A stretch of 64,000 nt of DNA, taken from positions 1,853,414-1,917,413 of the forward strand of contig JANJXV010000040.1 of NCBI GenBank assembly GCA_024803745.1, written 5' to 3'. Source of the stretch: Megascapheus bottae (lineage: Eukaryota; Chordata; Mammalia; Rodentia; Geomyidae). Within the stretch, counting starts at the first letter, position 1; every line of letters begins with the position of its first letter. Under the pieces are notes generated by a model. It saw only the letters and a program-made list of their open reading frames with translations, was not told the origin of the DNA and searched no databases. Positions 1 through 12,872 of the stretch are shown one piece after another. A program made the translations under genes and the position numbers.

Positions 1-265
1 CCACCCTTCTCTCTGCTCATTCTCTTTTCTGGTGCCGATCCCAGGACTTGGATCGGGCCCTGGGCTCTGTCCCCGAGCTTCTAGAGTCTCCAGAACTCTC
101 GACACGCACCTGCCCCCGCTCTCTGCTCCCGTGCCCGAGTGAACGGTGCCAGCCGTCGGCCTTCAGACCCTCGCCGTGCCACGCAGCCAAAGCTGTTTAG
201 ATACCTGAGCTTCCCAGAGACACAGCTTCCAGCCTATTCCTCTATTTACTTGTATTTAATTTTAT

Positions 266-622
266 TTCTTGTACCAGTCCTGTGGCTTGAACTCAAGGCC
301 TGCGTGCTCTCCCTGCGTTTTGTCACTCAAGGCTGGCACTCTACTGGATGAGCCACCGCTTGAACTCAGGGCCTGGGCACTGTCCCTGGACTTTCTCAAG
401 GCTTGTGCTCTAACACGGCACCACTTCTGACTTTTTCTGTGTGTGTGGTACCAAGGAATCAAACCCACTGGGCCACGCTCCTGGCCCCCTGCTTTTCTTT
501 TCCCTGCTTTGGTACTTCACTGGAGGTGAGTCTCCTGGACTTTCCTGCCTCAGCCGGCTTTGAACCCCGATCCTCGGATCTGAGCTCCTGAGTAGCAGAG
601 ACGGCAGGCCGAGCCCCAGCTC
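266..622 (-). mobile_element. Composite B1/ID-like SINE, interrupted
   Basis: The minus strand reads CTGAGTTCAAG-type B-box sequence and a 7SL-like GAGGCTGAG-type part. A second partial copy lies within it at about 357-480. Confidence 0.7.
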
Positions 623-1096
623 AGTTTAACCCGGCACAGGACTTCAGCCCGTTCCCTCAGCGCGGGGTGAACTGTAGTGGCCAGGTACATGTTGTGAATT
701 AAGGCTGGCGTGGGTGGGATCGCCGCTACAGAGCCCCCAAATCACACAAGAGTGGGAGCCAAAGCCCTGCCCTGGAGGGGTGTGGGAGTGAGGATAGAGC
801 AGCCAGAATCGGGGGACCAGTGACCCCCCCTGCTCCGTCACCCACCACACTCCGGACCCAAGTGCACTGGCCAGATCAGAGGGCAGGCCGGGGGCCCGCA
901 GGTGGGGGGGGGCACAAGGCACCCCTCAGACCCTCGACACCCCAGGATGGGATCTAAATGTCAACTTCCCAGCTCCGGCAGGGCCTCCCTTCCCCTCCTC
1001 CCCCATCTTGGCTAAACAGTTCATCTTTTTTTATAGGCCCTTGGCAGAGGCTTGGGGATGAGACGGTAGCTGGGTAGGTTGGGTTTGTGAGGACAA

Positions 1097-1100
<4 letters not shown>

Positions 1101-1150
<50 letters not shown>
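1101..1150. repeat. (CA)n microsatellite
   Basis: About 24 uninterrupted CA units follow a short GCGC. Confidence 0.95.
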
Positions 1151-1152
<2 letters not shown>

Positions 1153-1272
1153 CAGCCAGCCCCTGCTGCTTCCTGAGCTGCAGCTCCAGGCCTCCAGGCT
1201 GGGGACAGGGGCCTCACGGACTCGAGGGAATGAAGCAAAGACTGCATCCTGCACCATCATGAAGATTTTCAC

Positions 1273-1500
1273 CCGAGCCCAGCCTGTTGCTCAACGCCTG
1301 GAACCCCTAGTTAGTCCGGAGGCTGAGATCTGTGGATCGCAGGTCAAAGCTAGCCCGGGCAGAAAGATCTTCAAGGCTCTCATCTCCAGTGGACTAACGA
1401 AAAGCCAGAGGCAGGGCGCCAGCCTTGAGCAAAAGGGCCTCGTGAGAGCACGAGTTCCTGAGTTCAAGATCCCACAGCACACAAACACCAAAGAAAATAG
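1273..1500 (+). mobile_element. B1/ID-like composite SINE
   Basis: A 7SL-like CGGAGGCTGAGATCTG part is followed by an ID-like GCCAGCCTTGAGCAAAAG and CTGAGTTCAAG part. Confidence 0.7.
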
Positions 1501-1600
1501 ATGCTAATACAGCTCAAAAGCAAGTCAATGTGTAGAAAGAGCCATTATACAAGGAAATATAGGAGTGCTAACATTACCAAAAAAGGCCAAAGACTGGTAG

Positions 1601-1603
<3 letters not shown>

Positions 1604-1673
<70 letters not shown>
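1604..1673. repeat. (GA)n microsatellite
   Basis: About 35 pure GA units. Confidence 0.95.
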
Positions 1674-1676
<3 letters not shown>

Positions 1677-1779
1677 CAAGCGCCCACCCCAGCCCTGCAG
1701 TGACAATCCCTTGCTGGGGGGGGGCTGGGATCTGGTCTCCTGTCTTTCTCCTAACCCACTGGCACCCTTGTCTTTATCA

Positions 1780-1855
1780 GATGCCACCTGAGTAATCAAT
1801 CACTTGCCATGCTTGCTAATTTACCAAATGAGTAATCGAAGCTGACTGAGGAGGC
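1780..1855. other. AT-rich unique island, candidate conserved non-coding element
   Basis: GAGTAATCAATCACTTGCC and TGCTAATTTACCAAATGAG stand out from the GC-rich surroundings and contain no SINE. This is based on composition only. Confidence 0.25.
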
Positions 1856-2589
1856 CCGGAACTCGGGGAGGGAGCCCGTGGTCGGCTGCCAGGAGGAACG
1901 GATGCAGGATGGTGGAGGGGGGGAGCGGACACAGCTCTGGGCCACCACGACGTGGACTCCCAGGGGCCTGGTGGATGTGGAAAGCATGCACAGGGTGGAG
2001 GGCCGGTGGCCTGGGTGTCAGGGCCCTGTCTCTGTGGTTGTATCCCCTAGCACCCCCGCCCCCGCTCCGGGCAGGGGTCCACCCACAGACCTTCCGGGAT
2101 TGGGGTCCAGAAAGGGCCCGGGGACCTTCTGGAGGGTTCAGGCAGAAAGCCCCAGTGGTTAGGTCCACAGGGAGAGGAAGGTGTGTGGCACACAGGCCGC
2201 TGAGCCCCTGGACCCCACGCCCCTGGGTCTGAAACAGACCCAACTGCAGGCCTGGCACAGCCCAGACCAGGCCCAGCCCGGGGGACACCCCCACCTCCGG
2301 CCACATGTGGGCTTGAGGCCACGAGCAGAGACTCGCCGACTCCTGTGCTGGCCTCGTGCTGCATTTCATCTGCTCCCTACCGAACCACCCTCAGCCTTGC
2401 CCCACGGTGGCCTCTGTTTCCCCCGCCAGCATGCAGGGCTTGCAGGCAGAGGCCGGAAGCTGGGGTTCGATGTTGGCCTCGGGGTACCTGCCCAGCAGAA
2501 CGCATCACCACAGCCCCAATCATAGCATACGCAGTTGGGGGTGCGGGGGGGCTTCCCTTGTGTTTCTGTAGACTGCAGGCAATTGCTGC

Positions 2590-2642
2590 TGAGGGAGGGA
2601 GGGAGAGAGGGAGGGAGGGAGAGAGGGAGGGAGGGGGAAGGG
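2590..2642. repeat. (GGGA)n-rich tract
   Basis: Imperfect GGGA and GAGA units. Confidence 0.85.
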
Positions 2643-3374
2643 GGGGCACAGGAAGGGGGGGCTGGAAAACAGGCGTGAGTCAGGTGCGAGCAAGCTGGGC
2701 AGCATTGCTCATCTCCCCACAATGGGGGGGGGGCAGGCCACCCTCCCACAGGGACCAGTCTTGGCTCTGGCTATCTGGACACTAGGCCCCCAGCTCTGCA
2801 GCTGCACAGAAAACCTGCCTTCTTCCACGGAAGGGGCTGCACCTTGCGTGGGGCCCGTGGTCTCTGCTGCAGGGGCGTGGCCGGCCTCCACGTCCCCCGT
2901 GAGTGAGATGGGGGGGGCGTCCCGTCCCCCAGATGCCCTCACCTCCACTCTTCCCTGGCCAGGAAAAGCAAGCCACAGCCCCTAACCCGACACCCAGCAC
3001 CAAACTGGGTGCCTTCCTGGCCCCCCTGCTCACTTCAGACGCGGCTTATGAGGTGACCGGCTGGGGTCTGAGTCCCGTCCCGAGGATGGAGTTCTGTTCA
3101 CAGAGCTCACTCGCCCTGTGAGAGGAAAGAGAGAGGTGCGGGGAAGCAGTGCTCACACCACGACGGGGAATGAATGGTGGTAAATGAGCGGTGGGGGACG
3201 CATGCAAGAGCGTGGCGAGTGAGTCAATGGAGGTGAAGGAATGTAAAAGACACCGGTCCTGGGGTTCGGGCGTGGGCTTTCCCTGTGTGGATGAGGACCG
3301 GGGCCCATGCCCCACGTGTGCAAATGTCACCCGCGATAACTCCACATCCTGGGTAGAGCCAACCTGGCAGAAAA

Positions 3375-3475
3375 AGCAGCTCCTAATTTGTAAGCAACAC
3401 CGGGTGACATAAATCACACGACCAGAGGCGACGCCACGGTCGCATGCTAATGGACGGTTAATAGACAACGGAGGG
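3375..3475. other. Unique island with an octamer-like site, candidate non-coding element
   Basis: GCATGCTAATGGACGGTTAAT and GGGTGACATAAATCACACG lie in otherwise GC-rich DNA. Confidence 0.2.
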
Positions 3476-4134
3476 TGGCGGGGGCGCGGGGGCCCTGCAA
3501 GCCATCACCAGACCTTCCAGAGCCAGGCTGAGGCGTGGGACAGCCAAGCCCTACCCCGGCCGTGCACGGCCACTGCGTGAGCAGCCAGGCTGAGGGGAAC
3601 GGAAGGGCTGTAGGCCACTGGGGGGCCTTTGTGGCAGTGCCATGAAAACAGGGTGGCCTCACCGTATGGCACACCTAAGACACCAGGCTGGAACTGCACT
3701 GGGAAAAGCCCAGGAAAGGTCAGCTGTCGCCTGCCTCGGTGTCCCCTGCCTCGGTGACGATGCCACCTGGGCAGGGGTCGAGCTGCTGGCTGACAGTGCA
3801 CGTTCAGATCCTGCGCTTGCACAGAGCCATCTGTGGGGACACATGTCACAGTCACCATCCACAAGAGATGACAGACAGGACCCGGGGAGTCAGAACGCAT
3901 CTGCTGGGCACAAACCGCAGTTCGAGGCTCACAGCCACCATTGGGGGCCCCCAGACCCTACATGTGGCTCCCCCCGCCATGACACAATGCTGTGCCACAC
4001 ATCGTAGGCCACCAGACACCCGACTGCGGCTCCATGAAGCCTTGACGACTGCAGGCCCGGGGCCTCTATGCCTGACCCCGTCTGGGGTTTCCAGACGAAC
4101 TGCCGGAGGGGTGGGGAGAGGGATACCCAGAGAT

Positions 4135-4156
4135 TTCTTTTTTTTTTTTTTTTTTT
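4135..4156. repeat. Poly(T) run
   Basis: About 20 T in a row. It may be the tail of a minus-strand retroelement too eroded to name. Confidence 0.7.
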
Positions 4157-6005
4157 GCAATGACCTAAATTCTAACCAGAAGCCCTTGTTAGTGGCAGGA
4201 GAGCTGAAAACGCAGCAGCTGGCGAGGTCTTAATCAGCAAGGAGAGTGGCCCGGGGCACAGCCAGGGCCATCTGAGGGGGGCCCCCCTCCCTGCCCCCCT
4301 GCACCCTCTGGGACCCACTTTTATCTTCTCCTCCATCCCACCCTTTCGGGGCGCCAGTCTTTCTGCAGCCCCCCTCGGAAGGCCAGGTGAGGATTCAGGG
4401 CCCTGGCAGCCGTGACCATGCATGGTCAGAACTGGCTAATGTGGGCTGTCACTCAGAGGGCTCGGGGAGAAGTTTCCAGGCTGTTTTGATGTGCAGCCTG
4501 CCTTACGCTTACAGGCATGCACGTGCGCGCACACACACACACATGCACGCATGCACACACGCACACAGAGCTGCAAAGTCCAAGCACTGGGCAGCCGGCC
4601 AAGCTGTGAGCTCAGCTCTCCTCCCACCCCTCTTCCGTCCCTGCCTGGAGGAAGCTGGGAAGGGGTGGGAGGTCCGGCGTAAACTCATCCTTGGAACAGA
4701 GCGCCAAAGCACAGCCCGGCGAAAACAAGCGCCCCAAGGAGGGAGTGGGGGGCTGAGGACGGAAAGCAGGCACCCACATGAGGCCTGCCCTGCCAGCCAG
4801 GGGCGGTGCCACCCACCCTGGCCCCGTGTTCGAACCCTGTGGGACTCCCCGACCAGCACACCCATCCATCAGATGCCACAGACAGCTGGCTGGGCACAGC
4901 CTCTTCACGCCAGCTCCCGTGGGCAAGGCGACAGCCCTGGCCGAACCTCACCCACGGGGGGTAGCTCGGGGACCTCCTGACTCCATGACAGCTGGGCACG
5001 GTGCCATCTGGACACTGGACTCTGTAACTCCGTTTCCATAAAGTCAAAGGCCACCCCTGAGGAGGGCGGGGGGCTGGAGCTTTCCAGAACCCCATGGTGG
5101 CCTCCGTGTCCACTCTGCCCAGCAAGCACCCCGGGGAGGGCTGGTTTCCTCATCTCTGGGGGAATCCAGAGAAGAGGACCCACGAAAAGCTGGTCCACAG
5201 CAAGGCCTGCTCGCCTGGCCCTCGGGACTCACTCCCCACAGCCACGCCCACTGCACCTGCTAGCCCCGCCCTGTGCCCTGCCCATCATACCATAAGCCTT
5301 CTAGCCCCGCCCATGCCACATAACCCACATGCTCTGCCCCCAGGGTCTGCGAGGCACACCCCCCGCCAGCCCCCAGCCCTCTCCCACACCTCGGCTGCTG
5401 AATCAGAAGCCATCACCGCCTGCCAGTTTCCAGTGTCCCCAGGGCAGATAAACTCAAGCAAGCAAATTTGCGCCAATGCCTGTCGAGGCAAGCGCCTGAA
5501 ACCATGGCGGGGAGACGAGCCCTGGGGCTGAATGGGGTCAGGGATGCCCTGATGGGGTCTCCCAGGCCCCCTTGAGGGGACACCGGGGCCCGCCAGAGCC
5601 CCCTGTGCACGTCTGAGCTGCCCAGGAGTGGGGGTTCCCAGAGATGCTGAACTTCAGGGGCGCCTCTGCAGACAGCTGCCGTGGGGCAGCGGCCACGTTT
5701 TGGGGGGGGGGCTTGGCAAAGCCACTTCTCCCTCCCCACCCCTCCTGCCAAAATTCCACATCAAGCTGCCATCCAAGCGATTAAGGTGTGAACTGCTACA
5801 TGAAATCCCCTCAGACCGGGGCTTCGGGCTGTGTCACAGTGACCAGAGGCACGCCTGTGTCACACTACGCAGGGACCCCTCAGAAGACCCAGCCAGAGCA
5901 CAGGTAGGGCGGCACACGACCAAACGGCACACACCAGACCCCTCCTTTCCCGGTGACCCTCGAAAGGGGAGCTCAGGAGGTCAGGGGCCAGTCCTGGAGA
6001 GTCCT

Positions 6006-6030
6006 CCCTCCTCCTCCTCCTCCTCCTCTG
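6006..6030. repeat. (TCC)n microsatellite
   Basis: Eight TCC/CTC triplets. Confidence 0.85.
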
Positions 6031-6747
6031 GGGACAGAAGAGAAACAAGCCCGGTCCCTCACGCACATGGATAGAATGTGCTGGGACATCTGTCCTCTCT
6101 CTCACTCTTGCCAGGAGCAGACTGAAGCCACCTTGGCAATGTCAGGGTTGGGGGGGGGTGGACCGACCCTCCTCCTGCTCAAGTGCCTCCCCCCCCACCA
6201 TCCTCGTCACAAAAAGGGGCCAGGCAACCTTGAACTTGAAGCTGGGAGTTGAGCAGAGATGTTGGTGGGGTTGGCTTGTTTGCTTTTTTTTTTTCCAGCA
6301 GGGTGGCACAGCCTGGGACAGGAGATGAGGGGCGAGGGGAGGGGGGGCGGGAGGCAGGGCAGAGGAGGGAGAGAAGGTGATGGAAGAATCCTGAGGAGGA
6401 TTTGGGAAAGGGGCCGGCGTCCCACAAGGCAGCCCCCCCCCCGCCATCACCAGCTCCCCGGAAGTGACAGCCCCCCCCTCGACCCCGCCATGGGAGGGGG
6501 TGTGGTGGTCAAGGTTCTGCTTCCTACAGACCTGAGGTGACAAATTCTCCCTACACAGTGTCTTGCCAGGGGACGCTGGGGTCCCCAAGTCACGGAGACG
6601 TATCTAAATGTAAGCCAGGCGAGGAGCCAGTCCTGTCTGGGGGTGGGGGAGAGGCCTCCTCACCCCAGGCCTCAGTGTTTCCCCCCCGACCCCGTGAGAC
6701 AGGAATCACCATTGGTCCAGGACCTGCTGAGCGGCCCAGACAGAAGG

Positions 6748-6988
6748 AAACATCTGTCACCCCAGCCACTCGGGGAGGCCGAGATCTGAGGGTCACGGTT
6801 CAAAGCCAGCCGTGGGAAGGAAAGCGTGCGACACTCTCATGCCCCATCATCAAAAAATAAATAAATAAATAACTGGAAGTGGAGCGGTGGCTCAAGTGGT
6901 AGGGCACCAGCCTGAAGCAAAAACAAACAAAAGCTCGAGGGCAGTGTCCAGGCCCTGAGTTCAAGTAGAAGTCCCAAGACTGGTACAA
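6748..6988 (+). mobile_element. B1/ID-like composite SINE
   Basis: A diverged 7SL half, an (AAAT)n linker and an ID half (GGTGGCTCAAGTGGTAGGGC) are present. Confidence 0.75.
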
Positions 6989-7723
6989 GACTGTGGCTAC
7001 ACAGGACCTCGGCCACAAACAGAGCCCCAGGCTGGACAGGGACTTGCCATGCAGCCAGCCTGCAGCATGCCCAGGACACATGCGGTGGGTGGGGGGGTCC
7101 ACCCTGGCCCTCTCCAGGCAACGGGGGGGGGGGCAGGCCCCGCCCTCGCCCCACAGGCGGGGAAGACATGGGGACTCATTGGTGGGGTTGCATCTTGTCA
7201 ATCTTCCACCCACAGCTCCCGATTCAGACAGGCAGCCCCACGGGAAGCTTTCCCGTGGCATCTCAGACCCCTCCTTCTGGCAGGGATGGGGAGGGAGAGA
7301 GAGGGGGGGGAGAGAGGGGGAGCCCACCCCGCGCTCTGAGGCTGCCATAAATGGTAATGCACGGTGCCCCTCTAGGGAAGCACTGCCTCCCTCCCCTCCT
7401 CCCTGCCCCCTCCCCACCGCCCCCTCCAGAACCCCAGGGACAGTCACACTGCGCCCTAAATGGCTGAGACGCTGCAGAGCTCAGCCCAGGTCTTACCGCC
7501 CCGCGAGCTAGCACTCCTGACTTGGGGGTCACACCAGGCCTCGAAGAGCCAAGACCTGAGGGCTCGAGGCCTCACCCCAGTTTCCCGAGGGACCCCTGGA
7601 AACAGGCTGAACCCTCCCCTACGGCCCGCAAGGTGCCCGTCCACACCAAGCAGGTCTGACCAGGCCACTCAAACACGCACATTTTCACATTTCCTCCCCC
7701 CAGGCGTGGAGACGTGGCGCTCT

Positions 7724-7940
7724 GAGCCGGGCACGACAGCTCACACCCACAATCCCAGCTACTCAGGAGGCTGAGAGCTGAGGGTTGAGGTTCAAAGCCA
7801 GCCCGCGCAGGCAACGTCCGCGGGATTCTGATCTCGGACGAGCCAGCGAGAAGCCAGAAGTGGAGCTGTGGTTCAGCGTGGTAGGATGCTAGCTTTGGAA
7901 CCTCAGGGACCCCGAGTTCAAACCCCAGGACTGGCACAGG
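7724..7940 (+). mobile_element. B1/ID-like composite SINE
   Basis: Both halves are present: CTACTCAGGAGGCTGAGAG and CCGAGTTCAAACCCCAGG. Confidence 0.75.
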
Positions 7941-8689
7941 CACGTGCGTGCGTGCAACACACACTCCACCCACGCTCAGCAGGACGTGACCCGAATCCCA
8001 GGAAGGCACCAGAGCACACGCAATCGTGCCACAGAACACAGCTGGCCACTGACAATGACGCGGGCACGGGTGGAATCCACTACCGTCTTTACCCGCTTCC
8101 TGCCTGCATGCGGGGCCTTGCACTTGACAGGCCAGCTGTCCACCCCCCGGGACACGCAGTGTCTCCCAGATGTGGGAACTCGGCCTGTCACCCCAGCAAC
8201 TCAGCAGTCCCTGCGTGGCCCTGACTGTCGTGGACCACAAACTGGGCAGCTGGCTGGGTGAGAAGTGACTTCAGCTCCCCGAGTCACCCAGGGCTGGTGT
8301 GTGGGGGGGGAGCAGGGGGGGGTCCTTCATTCTCCACCTCGGTGCAGACCATCTGCTTAGCTCTGGACTCTGGCCGCCCCTGCCAGCCCCCCACCCACCC
8401 CTGCCACTTCTGCCGAGAGATTAGCTTTCAAATGTGAGCTGGGACAAAGCTGGCTCAGGGGACTTAACTCTGCCCAGAGGGTTTAGCCCGGCTTCAAAGC
8501 TTCCTAACTGGAAGCAAACAAGCAGGCATATCAAAGTGGGAAGGGAGAGGCCGGAAGGAGGGGGGAGGATAACCAGGGGGACAGGCCACCACACAAGCAA
8601 GACCTGCCACTGCAGTCACCCACCAGAGAAAACCCGAGCCCTTTCCCAGACCCTCGGGCCACCCCCCCCAAACACACACACTGCCTCCA

Positions 8690-8800
8690 GAATGACTTGT
8701 TTTCTATCTCCTCCCCCCAGTTCTCTCACCTGCTCTCCTAGTCACACCTAATCACACACTCCTATGCATCCTTCAAAGCCCCAGGGCCACCTGCCCACTG
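8690..8800 (+). repeat. Possible L2 3'-end fragment
   Basis: CATCCTTCAAAGCCCCAGGG resembles the L2 3' end. It is short and diverged. Confidence 0.3.
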
Positions 8801-9272
8801 GGGTATCTCCGTATGGGGTCTCTATGGAGCAGATTCATTACACCTGCAGGCTGGAACAGTCGTGAACCTTGAGCAGCTGAATGGCATGGCTCACGGACCA
8901 CCAGGACGCCCAGTCTGGGTCTGCAATGGAATGCTGGCCCCTCTCCTAGCAGTCCAGCGTTCAAATGTCGGGCACAGGATGGAGCAGGTCAGATGACCTG
9001 TCCGTTCCGTGACTTCCTGGCTTTGGAAAGCTGACCGGCTCCTGCCTGTCCTCACCAACTGGCGGCTCTGTGCACACACAGCGGGCATTCAGCAAATAGC
9101 TGGGGCGTGAGGGAATGGGCTCGATTCGGGCCCCGTCACCCCAGGAAGCTGCACAGGGCCCAGGACGCCCAGCCCGAGGCCAAGTTCAGCCAAGGGCGGC
9201 CAGGCTGGGGCCGAGGAGGTGGGGGCAAGGTGCTCTGGGGGGCCTCCTGGGTCAGGCCCCAGGGGCCGGGTC

Positions 9273-9300
9273 TCCCCTCCTCCTCCTCCTCCTCCTCCCG
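9273..9300. repeat. (CTC)n microsatellite
   Basis: Eight or nine CTC triplets. Confidence 0.85.
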
Positions 9301-9888
9301 CCTCCAGACGGACACCCACGCCAGCTCCGACACGATTTAAAAATAGACAGACGAGGAAGTTTAATTTTTAATGGTTTGGGAAGGAAGCGAGCACAGGGCT
9401 GGCATTCTCCTATGGCCATGTTCCAGGGGGGTCTCGGGCGGGGGGGTCGCCTGGGCCTTACTCTTGTCCCTGAACAGACAGATCCTACACACACACACAC
9501 ACCAGGGAGCCAGCCTGCACCCCCACAGCACTCGGGGAAAGCCCCTGGCCCGGTTCACCTGGACCCCAACTCATCACCAAAGACACTCACAGACTCCAGG
9601 GTGGCCCAGCCAGAATGAGCGCGATTTGGGGTCCGGAGAAAAGCCCCCCCCTTACAGCACACCCCGATACACAACCTGCTCTCTCAGCCAAGGGGGCTGA
9701 GCCCCCTTGGCCTTGATGGGAACACACGGCTACATGTCCTGCCCCCCCCACCCCCAGAATCCCAGCCCCACCAAGGCCCTGGGCAGAGCTGGGGAAGCAG
9801 GGGATGGGTGAAGGTCCCCACGATGTTTCCACTGGAGGGGAAATGGCTGAGACGGGTTTGGCTGGTGGAAACTCTGTGTGTGTGTGTG

Positions 9889-10172
9889 TGCTGGTTCTAG
9901 GGCTTGAACTCAGGGCCTGGGTGCTGTCCCTGAGGCTTTGTGGGGGGGGGGGGGTTGGGGAGGTCAGGGGAGTTGCCAGTCCTGTCCTCTAGGCTCCATT
10001 TACTGCTCTATTACTTGGAGCCACAGAGCCCCTTCCGGCTTTTTCTGTGATTGCCTGGAGATCAGTGTCTCACAGACTCTCCTGCCCGGGCTGGCTTTGC
10101 ACCGCGATCCTCAGATCTCGGCCTCCTGAGTAGCTGGGATGACGGGCGTGAGGCACTGTGCCTGGCTCCCTG
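9889..10172 (-). mobile_element. B1/ID-like composite SINE with a G-run insertion
   Basis: The element is nearly full length in reverse orientation. A 13-G run and about 60 bp of foreign sequence (9942-10005) interrupt the ID half. Confidence 0.75.
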
Positions 10173-12124
10173 GAGCTTTTTTACTCAAGACTCGTGCTCT
10201 CCCACTGGAGCCACGGCTCCATTTCTGGGTATTTTTGGTGCTGGACTGGGTATAGGAGCCCCAGGGTCTTCCCAGCCTGAGATCCCTGGCTCTTGGCCTC
10301 CTGAGGTGCTTGGGTCCCGGGAGCCTGGCGGCAGGGGAAAGCGCTATCCCAATTCAGGCCTCCTGCCTCTGTCCTCCAAGAAGCCAGCTCCACCTGCCTC
10401 TCACCCTGAGATGAGGATGCAGGGGACAGACAGGAGGGGGCTGGGCCGGGAGTAACCACCGACACCGTCCCCAGCAGGCCTGAGGACAGGCAGCCCTCTC
10501 TGGGCCCCAGCTCCCACGGTGCACTGCCGGCAGGGCCCGTGCCAGCCTGAGCAGACCTGGACCCCTACCAGCAGGCAGGCCGGCGCCCAGAAGCCCGGAG
10601 GCACCTGCCCTTTTCCAGTGAGGAGGAGCGTTGGCATCCTGGCTCCGCCTTCCGGCCGGCCTCTGCTGACGTCACCCAGGCCCTGACCAATGCCAGGACC
10701 CCTGAGGCTCCGCCCCGCGGCCAGGAGGCAGGCGCTGGCCGGGCCGCCTTGAAGGCTGCAGTCTGAGGTCTGCAGCGCCCAGGGGATCTGTGCCCACCCT
10801 CCCACCCCTGCCCCTGCTCCAGCAGGCAGGGGGTGTGGCAGGAGCCCTGGGGCTTAGAGGATTAGCCAGGTCAGGCAGATTGCCTACTGACTGCAGGTCT
10901 CAAGTTCAACCCAAGGCCTCAGAAAGGCCTCCTTTGGGGATCAGGACTGACGATGGCTTCTGACCCCACCTCATTTCTGCTCAGTAGGCTCCTCCCTGGT
11001 CCCCTTCCTGCACCCCAGGCTGATGAGTACCTGCCTGGGGTGGGGGTGGGGGGTACAGAGCCACACCTCCCACCAAATCCTGGCTAGCACCTGGCTGCCT
11101 CTGCCCCTCCGCCGCCCAGCCAGCGCTCAAAAGCCAGTGTGCGTCTTTCTCTGGCCGCTGCCCGTGGTGGCCAGGGCCCACGTGCTGCCACACCTCGAGA
11201 TGGCTGCCACCGGCAGGCTCCCGGCCTTCCCGGCCCCTATAGGATCGTGGGGGGCTCTGAGGCGAGTAAGCCATAGGGACAGTGAGGGATCAACTCCTCC
11301 GCTGACAGCCCAGCTGGCGCCTTATACGAGGACAGACCGCAGAGGAAAAGCCTCTGGGCCCCTCGCTCCTGAGACCAGAGGCTCCGTGTCTTTGTCACAG
11401 GCGCTTTCACAGCTGGCACGCCCCGTTGTTCTGGGGACTCGGGTTCGGAACCCCCTACCCACCACACCGCACCGCACGGACTCGCGGCCCTGACCCCACG
11501 CATCCACCCGCCGCAGACACACGACCGTCGGCCCCGGCGGCGAGCAGGGGCACAGCCACCTGCCCCAGTGCCTAGCAGGTCCCCTCCACGCTGGAGCCAC
11601 CTGGGGGCTCCGGGCAGTCGTTCCACCTGAGGCCAGCAGGGGGCGGGGTGGGGGTGGGGAGAGCGCCCCCCTCCACCCCAGTCACTGAGGCAGGCAGGAC
11701 AAGGAGCAGACCCTGGGGTCCCCGTACTGACAGGAGGTGGGGAGTGGAGCCAAGAAGAAAGGGGGGGGGACAAACACTGCAACTACAGACAAAGGTCAGA
11801 GAAGAGGCCGCATGCATCAGAGCGCCAGCATCCACGTGGCCCCGGGCACAGGGAAGGCGACACCGCTGACAGATGCTGGCGCAGGAGTGGTGGGGCGGAA
11901 GCCACAAAACCATTCTTGTCATTCCTAGAGAGCTCCCCGGTCTTCCTCACCCCCCCCCGCCAAAGCCCCAGCCCACCACAGGGCACAGCCTCACAGCAGT
12001 GGCCTGGCCTGGCCTGCCAGGGCCGACGCTCCACTCATCCTGGCCACAAACTCTTTGGAAGAGATAAGAGGCACACCCAGCTATGGAGGTGAGGGGGTCC
12101 CCTCTCAGCCCGGCTGTACGTTGC

Positions 12125-12195
12125 AGAGCCCCAAACTTGAGTAACCCAAGGTCACACAAGAATCTAATTCAGACCACACAGACCGGCTTCCTCCG
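12125..12195 (+). repeat. Probable MIR fragment
   Basis: GAGTAACCCAAGGTCACACA with a following ATTCAGACC matches the MIR core. Confidence 0.5.
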
Positions 12196-12872
12196 TCTCA
12201 CCAAGGGGTGGGGGAAATATCTCCTTTTACGGGAAGGTCACCCCTCTTCAACACACCCGGGCACCCCCAGAAGTTTCTCAGGGAAAGCGTCCAGATGCAC
12301 ACAAAAGCCCGACACGAGTGCACACGGTTTTCGGGCTAGCAGTGTGTCCTGCTCGCCCCCCCGCCCCCGGGGCCAGGCGTGGAGAGCCGGCAGGACAGAC
12401 CCGGGGGCCGCGCCAGACATCTGCGCTGACCCATCTGGGCAGGGACCCCCGGAGAGATGATGGCTCCAACCAACTTTTCCATCCCATTTCCCTAAGCGTC
12501 TCTTGTGCGAGCCTCCAGACCCCACCCCGGGGAGGAGGTGGATACTCCGGGATTCCTCAGTCTTTCCTCTAGGAAGATGACGGGAGAGACAAAAAACTAG
12601 CTCAGCAAGGACGAGGCTTGCTGCCCCGTCCACTGCAATCCCTCAAACGCAGCGAGGCCAAGTCACCGATGGGGAGGCCTGGCCCCCTCCACTCCCCTCC
12701 TCATGTCCCCCCAGCCCCGGTGCAGCCCCAGGACACCAGAGGCCCCGTGCCCACTGCTGCAGAGCCCCGGGCCGGGCACCTGCGCGTGGGTTTCCCTATG
12801 CGGGCAAACTTTGCTGGGCTCCTGAGAGGCTTCCCGCGTGAAACCTTCCTCCAAGGAGTGTGCACGGGGTGG

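Noticed and set aside
10840..10945. A possible diverged tRNA-like or SINE fragment
   Set aside because: Only a weak GGTCTCAAGTTCAACCC resemblance was found, which is too little to call.
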